Assembly (NCBI GenBank): GCA_027623585.1
Contig: JAQBVK010000044.1
Span: forward strand, 1-12,206
Direction of reading: 5' to 3'
DNA: 12,206 bases
DNA from: Planctomycetota bacterium
GTDB taxonomy: Bacteria > Planctomycetota > UBA1135
In this document: piece after piece, positions 1 to 5,680 of the stretch
How the letters are laid out: each line of letters starts with the position of its first letter
How positions within the stretch are numbered: position 1 is the first letter of the stretch
Program-made: the position numbers and the translations under genes
Notes under the pieces: generated by a model
Seen by the model: the letters and a program-made list of their open reading frames with translations, nothing else
Told to the model about the DNA's origin: nothing
Databases searched by the model: none

Positions 1-226
1 CGTAGAGCAGCGTGCGGAAGGCGATCGCGTGCGCGCGCGCGCCAAGCCGCAGTTCCGGCCACACCGCGCCGAAGATCAGCAGCAGCATTCCGTTCATCAC
101 TCCCTCGAGGTGCGCCGCGAGTCCCATGCGCGCGTTCGTGAACTTGGCCTCGATCAGCCCGGTAAGTAGGCCGAGCAGGAAGAGGAGCACCCCGTGCCAG
201 AACAGGCGGCGCTTGGAATCGCGCAT
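1..226 (-). CDS. Hydroxylaminobenzene mutase-like membrane protein, N-terminal part (cut by window edge)
   Basis: Seventy-five codons are visible from the ATG at 226-224 and the frame is open to the window edge, so the C-terminal half is missing. The protein starts MRDSKRRLFWHGVLLFLLG, a short basic segment followed by a hydrophobic helix (about residues 8-24). Next comes NARMGLAAHLEGVMNGMLLL, the most diagnostic part, and a second helix around residues 44-57. The pattern of a helix, then N-x-RMGLxAHLEGVMNG, then a helix is what I know from the HabA/HabB hydroxylaminobenzene mutase family, small four-helix membrane proteins. Characterised members rearrange hydroxylaminobenzene to 2-aminophenol, but most relatives are untested, so the reaction here is only inferred. 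No Shine-Dalgarno is seen. A TAGGAT hexamer ends 7 nt before the ATG, compatible with a leaderless start. It lies 68 nt downstream of the four-helix protein gene on the same strand. Confidence 0.7.
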   Translation of the reverse strand, partial: MRDSKRRLFWHGVLLFLLGLLTGLIEAKFTNARMGLAAHLEGVMNGMLLLIFGAVWPELRLGARAHAIAFRTLLY

Positions 227-294
227 GCAGAAAATCCTAGGACTTCACTCCATGTCCACGTGGGACTCGCCGACACCCGGCACCGCTGGTGCGA
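227..294. other. Intergenic gap between the mutase-like and four-helix protein genes
   Basis: This 68-bp spacer holds a small inverted repeat, GCACC-GCT-GGTGC (280-292), with no T-run after it, and a near-palindrome around CACGTG (256-261). Repeat copy 1 sits just beyond it, inside the end of the four-helix gene. A TAGGAT hexamer (minus strand, 239-234) may be the -10 of the mutase-like gene. None of these is strong by itself. Confidence 0.3.
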
Positions 295-723
295 TTAACA
301 CACCACCGGAGCCTGACTCCGTATTCGGTGGACGAGCCAGGCTGCTAGCCACACTGCCGAAACGACCAGGTGCAGCCAGCTCCAGACGGTGCGCCAGGTT
401 TCGTGGACGGTCACTTGGAGAAGGGTGCCACTGGCGGCCATGGGAAGGAAGAGGAGCGCGAGAGTGGCGCCGCTGCGACGGCGCGGCCGGAAGCCGCTGC
501 GCAGACGCGACCAGGCGTGGCTGCGCCAGATCAGACCGACTGCGAAGAGCAGGGCCGCACCGGCGAGCACGTGGATGGCGTGGACCTGGGGCAAGCGCGG
601 ATGCGGCAGCGGGGAATAGGGATCTTCGCTGCTGGGGAAGAAGATCATCCAAGCCCAGATCAGACCGCTCACCGCCGCCAACGCGTGCGCGCTGCGCAGA
701 AACCACGACTCGCCGCGGGTCAC
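295..723 (-). CDS. Four-helix, histidine-bearing membrane protein (DUF4405/cytochrome b-like)
   Basis: The protein has 142 residues. The GTG start at 723-721 overlaps the TGA of the FMN-binding gene (GTGA), which argues for translational coupling and against the longer open frame upstream, whose extra residues are arginine- and alanine-rich shadow sequence. Four hydrophobic helices are visible at about residues 11-29, 49-66, 86-104 and 112-131. Histidines sit in or beside them: H13 (helix 1), H48 and H51 (helix 2, VHAIHVLAG), H107, H118 and H132 (around helix 4). That layout resembles b-type haem-binding four-helix membrane proteins such as the DUF4405 group. I infer a membrane electron carrier feeding the adjacent exported flavoprotein; the haem ligands are not proven. 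The last nine or so codons (RIRSQAPVV) are supplied by a 27-bp repeat found elsewhere in the window, so the natural C-terminus may have been nearer LVHR. Confidence 0.75.
   Translation of the reverse strand: MTRGESWFLRSAHALAAVSGLIWAWMIFFPSSEDPYSPLPHPRLPQVHAIHVLAGAALLFAVGLIWRSHAWSRLRSGFRPRRRSGATLALLFLPMAASGTLLQVTVHETWRTVWSWLHLVVSAVWLAAWLVHRIRSQAPVVC
300..326 (-). repeat. 27-bp repeat with small palindrome, copy 1
   Basis: These 27 bases are identical to 2538-2564, in the same orientation. In the minus sense the core is CGGAGTCAGGCTCCG, a 5-bp stem (CGGAG/CTCCG) with a 5-nt loop, preceded by GAATA and followed by GTGGTGT. The copy overlaps the last codons of the four-helix membrane protein gene, and the stop TAA lies just past it. 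In this copy the flanking CCACC could pair with the downstream GGTGG, giving a two-tier hairpin. The form resembles REP-type palindromes mobilised by Y1 (RAYT) transposases, but no such gene is in the window. Confidence 0.85.
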
Positions 724-1250
724 GGCTGCGGCGGCTCCTGCACGGCCTTCACCACCGCGAGCGCTTCGCGCGCGCCCGCGACGGTGGCGCGGGCCGTGAG
801 CGTGGCGCCGGTCACGGCGTGCACGCCGCGCTTGAGCTGCAGCTCGTCGTTCAAGACCTTGCCGGTGAACGATGAATACCAAGCCTCCTTCGGCAAGTAG
901 TCACGCGGTTCATCGAAGGCGAGCACGCTCACGCCGCGCAGTTTCTCGTCCGCGCCGATCGCGAAGAGCACGGTCTGACCGTGAGTGCGCACGGTGCGCG
1001 CGTCCACGAAGCCCATGCCGAGCAGCGCGCCGGCTGGGTCACGCGCCGTCCACAGTTCGGCCACAGCACGGACTTCGGCGCCGGCCAACTCCGCCGCGCG
1101 CTTGCGCTGGGCGGCGGTCAGCCAGTGCGTCGTACGCGTAAGCACGGCCTGCTTGCCGAAGCTCGTCGCGAGCGCCTCTTCGCGCGTGGGATGACCGGCC
1201 CCGGCGAGGAACGCCGCGAGCAAACCCGGTATCAGCGTGAGCGATTTCAT
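720..1250 (-). CDS. Exported FMN-binding domain flavoprotein
   Basis: The protein has 176 residues, starting at the ATG 1250-1248, four bases after the porin stop codon. The N-terminus MKSLTLIPGLLAAFLAGAGH is a short signal peptide or membrane anchor. The rest fits the small extracytoplasmic FMN-binding domain related to NqrC and RnfG. The C-terminal motif VHAVTGATLTARA (residues 143-155) corresponds to the flavinylation signal Dxx(S/T)GAT, in which ApbE attaches FMN covalently to the last Thr, here T150. The leading Asp of that motif is His (H144), a deviation worth noting. Residues 98-129 (AIGADEKLRGVSVLAFDEPRDYL then SSFTGK) resemble the core of the domain. The tight spacing to the porin before it and the four-base overlap with the membrane cytochrome-like gene after it indicate one operon and suggest electron transfer across or outside the inner membrane. 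No apbE is in the window. Confidence 0.85.
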   Translation of the reverse strand: MKSLTLIPGLLAAFLAGAGHPTREEALATSFGKQAVLTRTTHWLTAAQRKRAAELAGAEVRAVAELWTARDPAGALLGMGFVDARTVRTHGQTVLFAIGADEKLRGVSVLAFDEPRDYLPKEAWYSSFTGKVLNDELQLKRGVHAVTGATLTARATVAGAREALAVVKAVQEPPQP

Positions 1251-1254
1251 CGAA

Positions 1255-2460
1255 TCAGAAGGCCCAGCCGGCGGTGAAGGCGAAGGTGTCGGCGACGGAG
1301 TCGGCGTCGTTGCGGAGGTCGGTGTAATCCGCCTTGAAGACGATTTGAGGCGTCGGCTGCCAGGAGATGCCGAGGCTGAGGGCGCGCACGCCGCTGTCAC
1401 CGGGCGCGTCGGCGGAGAGATCGAATTCCTCCCAGCGCAGGAACGGGGTCAGCGCCTGCGCACCCGCTCCGGCGAGCAGATCCCAGCCGGCTTCCAGGTA
1501 CCACCCTTCGAGATCCTCCCCGGGCGCGGGAGTCGCCAGCAGCGCCGCATCGTCCACGCTGCCCTGCGCCCACAGGCCGCGCAGACGCAGTGCGCGCCAC
1601 TGCCACTGCGCGTGCGCTTCCATCAGACTGGTGGCGAAGTCGCTGGCGCCGGCGTTCTGGCCGCTGTCCCCGCTGAACGCTCCGACGCCGAGCAGCAGGC
1701 CGGGAATCCCTTCCCAATCGAGGCGCGCCGCCAGCGCGAGATCTTCGGCCGACGCCTTGCTGCCGCCTTGGCGGCCACCGCGCAAGCCGTCCTTGCTGAG
1801 ATCGAAACCGCTCGCGTCGAAACCGTTCATCACATAGGCGCGTCCCGAGAAGCCGCGCCAGTCCGCCACCACGCCGACGCCGTTCTCGTGCCAGGTGCTC
1901 GGGATCACGAAGGTCTCGACCAGCGGGCGCTGCGCCGAGTAGAAGGTGGTCGGCTCGTGGATCTCGTTGACGAGGCCGAGCGGTGTCAGCAAGTGACCTG
2001 CACGCACGCCGACGGCGTCGTTCAGGCGAGCCTCGAGGTAGGCGAACTCGATGCCGACTTCGTCGCCGTGCTCGAACTCGATCTCAGCGTTGAAGAGCCA
2101 ACGCTCGTCGAAGCGGTAGCCGAGGTAGAGCACGGCGCGATGGAGATCCCAACTGTCGCCGAGACCCGAGGGGGTGCCGCCGTCGGTGGTGGCATCGGGC
2201 CGCTTGTAGGTGACCTCGCCGTAGCTCGCCCAACTGAGCCGCCCGGGCGACGCGCGGTAGACCGTGCTGGCGGCCGGTCCGAGCCCGCCGGAGTCCAGCG
2301 CCGGCCCCGCGGGGGCACCACCGCGCAGTTCCTGGACCTCTGCGGCCAGCAGCTCGAGCCGGCGCGCGAGCTCCGCGGCGTCCGGGGCGGGATCCTGGGC
2401 GGAGAGGGGGGCGGCGCCGGTGGCCACTACCGTAATTAGAATGAGACTCATTCTCAACAT
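1255..2460 (-). CDS. Outer-membrane porin (phosphate-selective porin O/P-like)
   Basis: The protein has 401 residues. The ATG at 2460-2458 is chosen because the signal peptide begins there (MLRMSLILITVVATGAAPLSA, cleavage likely before QDPAPD). The frame stays open to 2544, but that extension would run through the promoter. After the signal comes a short heptad-like helix (residues 28-47, ELARRLELLAAEVQEL), as often seen before porin barrels. The remainder is alternating amphipathic strands rich in Trp, Tyr and Phe with Gly/Asp turns, for example SWASYGEVTYKRPDA, YLGYRFDERWLFNAEIEFEH and LRLRGLWAQGSVDDA. It ends in TFAFTAGWAF, a classic C-terminal aromatic beta-signal. Length and layout match 16-strand OprP/OprO-type porins; the substrate is unknown. 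It heads a three-gene operon, and a Fur-like palindrome over its start suggests repression when iron is plentiful. The start M4 (2451) is a less likely alternative. Confidence 0.85.
   Translation of the reverse strand: MLRMSLILITVVATGAAPLSAQDPAPDAAELARRLELLAAEVQELRGGAPAGPALDSGGLGPAASTVYRASPGRLSWASYGEVTYKRPDATTDGGTPSGLGDSWDLHRAVLYLGYRFDERWLFNAEIEFEHGDEVGIEFAYLEARLNDAVGVRAGHLLTPLGLVNEIHEPTTFYSAQRPLVETFVIPSTWHENGVGVVADWRGFSGRAYVMNGFDASGFDLSKDGLRGGRQGGSKASAEDLALAARLDWEGIPGLLLGVGAFSGDSGQNAGASDFATSLMEAHAQWQWRALRLRGLWAQGSVDDAALLATPAPGEDLEGWYLEAGWDLLAGAGAQALTPFLRWEEFDLSADAPGDSGVRALSLGISWQPTPQIVFKADYTDLRNDADSVADTFAFTAGWAF
2437..2455. promoter_or_regulatory. Fur-box-like operator overlapping the porin start codons
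   Basis: Centred on A2446, the arms GAATGAG and CTCATTC are exact reverse complements, and pairing extends one base further to AGAATGAG/CTCATTCT. Compared with the classical 19-bp Fur consensus GATAATGATAATCATTATC, 14 of 19 positions agree. The site lies just downstream of the predicted transcription start and covers codons 2-8 of the porin. Fur binding here would block initiation of transcription. The match is from reading alone; Zur or another Fur-family regulator cannot be excluded. Confidence 0.62.
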
Positions 2461-2468
2461 GGTCCATG

Positions 2469-2496
2469 ATCTTAGCCCAGGGTCGAGGGCTGTCAA
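2469..2496 (-). promoter_or_regulatory. Sigma70-type promoter of the porin operon
   Basis: On the minus strand a perfect -35 TTGACA (2496-2491) is followed after 16 nt by a -10-like TAAGAT (2474-2469), four of six consensus bases. The predicted transcription start lies at A2463 or A2460, which is 0-3 nt from the porin ATG, so the transcript would be leaderless. No Shine-Dalgarno is present between the -10 and the ATG. Confidence 0.6.
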
Positions 2497-2537
2497 GGGG
2501 CCGGGGGGCGGCTCAGCGGCACCCCCGCGGCGGAAAA

Positions 2538-2564
2538 ACACCACCGGAGCCTGACTCCGTATTC
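2538..2564 (-). repeat. 27-bp repeat with small palindrome, copy 2
   Basis: It is identical over 27 bases to 300-326. The final two bases of the TGA stop of the TPR-like gene are the first two bases of the repeat in the minus sense, so the repeat begins exactly where that gene ends. Downstream in the minus sense the hairpin is followed by GTGGTG and then a run of five T, so this copy could act as a weak intrinsic terminator between the TPR-like gene and the porin promoter. Confidence 0.85.
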
Positions 2565-4188
2565 AGTCCACCGCGCCGCCAATGCCGCATTCGGCGAAGA
2601 AGGCGTCGAGATCTTGGATGGTCTGCTTCCACCTTGATTCCTGGGACCAGGCGGGCAGATTCTGGTCGTAGATGCGCTTGGCTTCGTGAGCCCAGGCCAG
2701 CGCTTGGTCAGCGTATTGATCGGGCAGGGAACGGGCCGCCTCCACGTAGCCGTATGCCAAGAGATAGCCTCCCAGCATCGGTTCCACCATGGCGCTGGTG
2801 GCGCGCGCGACGTCAATGCTCTCCGCGAGCAGCGCCAGCCCGGGCTCATGGTTGCCGTTCGCGAGCGCACTGCGTCCAGCGATCATCATCGAACCTCCCA
2901 GATTGCTTCGCACCATGGGGCTCTCAGGGTCCCTTGCACTCTGGAGCCGCAACATCTTGAGCACGCCGGCGGATGCGCGCTCCATCCCCGCCAAGTTGCG
3001 GCCCTCGTCGAAGGCCTTGATCGGAGGAACGAAGCACGTCAGGAGCATGCGTAGATTCTGCGTGCTGATGTCCGCATCCTCCATCGCTGCCCAGCCGTTC
3101 TCCACGGCTTCCAGGTAGCGCGGCGTGAGGTCGTCCTGACCCTGCAAGCCGCTGCGCACGTAGGCAGAGGCTGCGGCGAGGCTCCCGACCGCGATGTGGC
3201 GCCCGGTCCTGCTGACCATCGGCGGTTGGAGCGCCCGGGCTTGTTCCAGGGCTGCCTCCAATCTCGTCGCGATCGCGGCCGAGTCCTCGTTTTCGATCGC
3301 GACGCTTCCGAGCAGTACGGCGTCTCCGCCGCCTGCTTGCGCTCCGGCCGCAGCGAGTACGGCATAGAGCTTGAAGCTCGCCGGATCCTCAGCGATCAAC
3401 TCCTCGTAGAGATCCATGGCGCGCAGGGCCGATCGCCGTTGCTCGGCCTCGAACTCAGGCTCGCCCTCCCAACTCGTTCCGCTCACGGTGGACAAAGTGA
3501 AGTGCGTCTCGGCCTCGACCTCGCGGTCCCCGGTCTGCTGCGCTCTGCGGATCGCCTTGCGCATTGCGGTCACCGCCTCGTCCATGCGCAGGGCGTAGCG
3601 CAGCATCCTGGATCGCTCCAATTGCGAGGATGCATCGATCCCCGCCTCGCTCAGGTCGTTAGCGCGATCGTAATCCCGGAGCGCCGCAGCCGTATCGGTG
3701 AAGGATTGCAGAGCCGCGCGCTGACACCAGGTCGCGGCAGCCGCCTCGACGTCACCGCGAGCCTCCTGCCGGCGCGCGATTTCGGCGAGCTCGGTGAGGA
3801 CCGCGGCATGGTCGCCAGCGCCGTAGTCCTGCAGCGCCTTGGCGATGTCCCGCCGCTCCTTTGCGGTGGCGCCGCTCTGCTCCGCTTCGCGCGCGATCGT
3901 CGCAAGCGCGCCGCTGGCGCTCTCCACCTGACCCGGTGCTCCGCCTTCGCCTTTGTCCGCGGACTCCTCCGCTCGCGTCTGCAGCTGCGCGATCGCAGCG
4001 ACCAGCAGCTCGGGCGAGTACTCCGGCTGCTCGTCGAACGCCGACAACGCCGACATGATCAAGTAGGGAACGCCCGTCGCCAGGGTCACCAGCGTGGCCG
4101 CGGCGATGATCTTGTTGTTGTTGCCGAGATCCAGCACCCGCGCGAGCCAACTGCGACGGGGAGAGTCGGGGGGAATGGGTTCGCCCAT
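2563..4188 (-). CDS. Membrane-anchored helical-repeat (TPR-like) protein of unknown function
   Basis: The protein has 541 residues, with its start at the ATG 4188-4186. The first 25 residues are basic and polar (PRRSWLARVLDLGNNNK), followed by one hydrophobic helix at about 26-48 (IIAAATLVTLATGVPYLIM), so it is probably anchored in the inner membrane with a large soluble domain. From about residue 60 to the end the sequence is alpha-helical. Alanine-rich pairs of amphipathic helices are consistent with degenerate tetratricopeptide repeats, for example AALRDYDRANDLSEAG, ALRAMDLYEELIAEDPAS and ALAWAHEAKRIYDQNLPAW. There is no recognisable catalytic motif. Such proteins usually act as scaffolds, and I cannot assign a partner. 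It follows the pseudouridine synthase by 42 nt on the same strand without an obvious terminator, so the two may be cotranscribed. Its stop codon coincides with the edge of repeat copy 2. Confidence 0.8.
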   Translation of the reverse strand: MGEPIPPDSPRRSWLARVLDLGNNNKIIAAATLVTLATGVPYLIMSALSAFDEQPEYSPELLVAAIAQLQTRAEESADKGEGGAPGQVESASGALATIAREAEQSGATAKERRDIAKALQDYGAGDHAAVLTELAEIARRQEARGDVEAAAATWCQRAALQSFTDTAAALRDYDRANDLSEAGIDASSQLERSRMLRYALRMDEAVTAMRKAIRRAQQTGDREVEAETHFTLSTVSGTSWEGEPEFEAEQRRSALRAMDLYEELIAEDPASFKLYAVLAAAGAQAGGGDAVLLGSVAIENEDSAAIATRLEAALEQARALQPPMVSRTGRHIAVGSLAAASAYVRSGLQGQDDLTPRYLEAVENGWAAMEDADISTQNLRMLLTCFVPPIKAFDEGRNLAGMERASAGVLKMLRLQSARDPESPMVRSNLGGSMMIAGRSALANGNHEPGLALLAESIDVARATSAMVEPMLGGYLLAYGYVEAARSLPDQYADQALAWAHEAKRIYDQNLPAWSQESRWKQTIQDLDAFFAECGIGGAVD

Positions 4189-4230
4189 GCGGCGAGCCGA
4201 GTCTAGGGGCCAGTTCCCGAGGAGAATACC

Positions 4231-5295
4231 CTACTCCCCGGCCAGCGCCGCGATCGTCGGCCAGAGCGGGGCGGACAGCGTCATCTCGAATCCGGTGAAG
4301 GGATGCTCGATGGTCAGGCGCCAGGAGTGCAGCGCGTGGTGATCAAGGCCGAGATGATCGAGCTCTTCGCGCGTGAGCAATCCTTCGACGTTGCGCGCGA
4401 AGATCTCGTCGCCGCCGAGGTAGAGCTTGTCGCCGACGATGGGGTAGCCGAGATGCGCGAGGTGCACGCGCAATTGATGCTGCCGCCCGGTCTCGGGGTA
4501 CAGCTCGACGAGCGTGCGCGCTTCGAGCCGCTTGCGCACTTTCCAACGCGTCAACGCATGCAGACCGGCGCCGTCCTCTCGCACCCCCATCTTCAAACGA
4601 ACGCTGCCGGTCAGCGCGGTGCCGATCGGCAAATCCACTACGCCTTCGTCCTGGGTCATCACGCCTTCGACCAGCGCGAGGTAGGCCTTCTTCACGCCAC
4701 GCCGCTCGAATTGTTTCCCTAATCGCGTGCGGCTCAGTTGATCCTTCGCGCACAGGATCAAGCCGCTGGTCTCGCGATCGAGCCGATGGCACAGCGTCGG
4801 CACGTCGCGGGTGTCGCCCTGCAGCGCGCGATGCCGCTCGTGGATCAAATGAATCAAGCTGCCGGTGAGGTGCCCCTTCGACGGATGCACCGCAATCCCC
4901 GGCGGCTTGTTGATCGCGACGATGTGCTCGTCTTCGTACACCACCTGCAACTCGGACGCGTCGGCCAAGCCGCTCGACTCCGGCGGTCGCGTCGCGTCCT
5001 CACCACCCGGCGCGTCAAAGCGCACCACCACTTCCTGCCCGCGCCGCAACTTCAGCCCCGCACGCATCGCGCCGACCTCAGCCTGCTGCGGATCCTTGAA
5101 GGGCAAGACTTGCACGGCTCCCTCGTCGATCGCGCGCTGCACCAGCGTGCGCGAGCGCCAGCCGAGCCGCGTCGACAAGAAACCGTCGAGCCGCTCGCCG
5201 GCCTCCGGCTCGCCGACCTCGAAGCGCCACTCCTGATACGGCAGCGACAAATCTCGCTGACCGCGGCGCGGCTTCTTGGCGGAACGGCGGGGCAT
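4231..5295 (-). CDS. RluA-family RNA pseudouridine synthase with S4 domain
   Basis: The protein has 354 residues and converts specific uridines in rRNA or tRNA to pseudouridine in the cytoplasm. Residues 33-93 form an S4 RNA-binding domain (ERLDGFLSTRLGWRSRTLVQ). The catalytic domain follows, with YEDEHIVAINKPPGIAVHPS (120-139), the RluA signature HRLDRETSG (170-178; D173 is the expected catalytic Asp) and the C-terminal PETGRQHQLRVHLAHLGYP (267-285). An N-terminal basic tail (MPRRSAKKPRRGQR) precedes the S4 domain. The S4 plus catalytic layout and length match RluD/RluC-type enzymes, but the target uridine cannot be told from sequence. It lies downstream of rpsU, separated by a hairpin, and ahead of the TPR-like gene. 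No clear Shine-Dalgarno precedes the ATG. Confidence 0.93.
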   Translation of the reverse strand: MPRRSAKKPRRGQRDLSLPYQEWRFEVGEPEAGERLDGFLSTRLGWRSRTLVQRAIDEGAVQVLPFKDPQQAEVGAMRAGLKLRRGQEVVVRFDAPGGEDATRPPESSGLADASELQVVYEDEHIVAINKPPGIAVHPSKGHLTGSLIHLIHERHRALQGDTRDVPTLCHRLDRETSGLILCAKDQLSRTRLGKQFERRGVKKAYLALVEGVMTQDEGVVDLPIGTALTGSVRLKMGVREDGAGLHALTRWKVRKRLEARTLVELYPETGRQHQLRVHLAHLGYPIVGDKLYLGGDEIFARNVEGLLTREELDHLGLDHHALHSWRLTIEHPFTGFEMTLSAPLWPTIAALAGE

Positions 5296-5325
5296 CGGCG
5301 GGAACGCGAGCGATGGGAATGCGAA

Positions 5326-5350
5326 ACGCCCCGGCCGCGGGCCGAGGCGT
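5326..5350 (-). terminator. Hairpin behind rpsU, probable intrinsic terminator
   Basis: In the minus sense the arms ACGCCTCGGCC and GGCCGGGGCGT pair over 11 positions (one T-G wobble) around a 3-nt loop CGC, and are followed by TTTCGCATT. The stem is very stable but the T-tract is short, so termination may be partial, allowing read-through into the pseudouridine synthase. It lies 39 nt after the rpsU stop codon. Confidence 0.55.
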
Positions 5351-5389
5351 CAGGTCGTGCCGCAAGCCGCGGCCACGGCGGGTGTCCGC

Positions 5390-5596
5390 CTAGTAACGCT
5401 GAATGCGACGCATGCGCTCAGCGCGCTTCACGACGCGAGACCGCTCGATCGCGAGGCGGCGACGCTCTTCAGCGGGCTTCTCGAAATGCGCCTTCTCTTT
5501 CATCATCAGGAAGAGACCGGACTGGTTGCACTGGCGCTTGAAGCGGCGCAGCGCGGCTTCCAGCGATTCGTTCTGGCGGATCTGGACCTTAATCAT
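5390..5596 (-). CDS. rpsU: 30S ribosomal protein S21
   Basis: The protein has 68 residues, starting at the ATG 5596-5594 (MIKVQIRQNESLEAALRRFK). The hallmark S21 pattern is intact: a basic beta segment, NESLEAALRRFKRQC, a short turn (NQSGLF) and then the long basic helix HFEKPAEERRRLAIERSRVVKRAERMRR. Length is normal for the family. S21 binds the small subunit near the anti-Shine-Dalgarno end of 16S rRNA and helps translation initiation. A GGAAGG motif (5612-5607) lies 10 nt upstream, so this is one of the few genes in the window with a visible ribosome-binding site. The frame is open upstream to 5743, but that extension shows no S21 homology and overlaps the divergent helicase gene. Confidence 0.95.
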   Translation of the reverse strand: MIKVQIRQNESLEAALRRFKRQCNQSGLFLMMKEKAHFEKPAEERRRLAIERSRVVKRAERMRRIQRY

Positions 5597-5639
5597 TCGG
5601 GATGCGCCTTCCGGGATGGACTCCGTAAAGCGGGGCAAT

Positions 5640-5668
5640 AGTCTATCCAAGGCCCCGCCGATCGTCCA
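5640..5668 (-). promoter_or_regulatory. Possible rpsU promoter
   Basis: On the minus strand TGGACG (5668-5663) and TAGACT (5645-5640) are separated by 17 nt, each matching four of six consensus bases. This would give a 5' leader of roughly 37 nt containing the GGAAGG site. It lies in the 84-bp divergent gap between rpsU and the helicase gene. The match is modest. Confidence 0.35.
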
Positions 5669-5680
5669 GAAGCCCTGCCG

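Noticed and set aside
254..266. Near-palindrome around CACGTG as an operator
   Set aside because: One arm carries an extra base, no second copy occurs, and its position in the gap downstream of one gene and upstream of a leaderless start gives no support for a known regulator.
1237..2439. A 400-codon open frame on the plus strand
   Set aside because: It is antisense to the porin, which has a signal peptide, beta strands and a C-terminal aromatic residue. The plus-strand product shows no domain or ribosome-binding site.
2461..2544. Extended porin start at 2544
   Set aside because: The extra 28 codons run through the -35 and -10 elements and would bury the signal peptide inside the protein.
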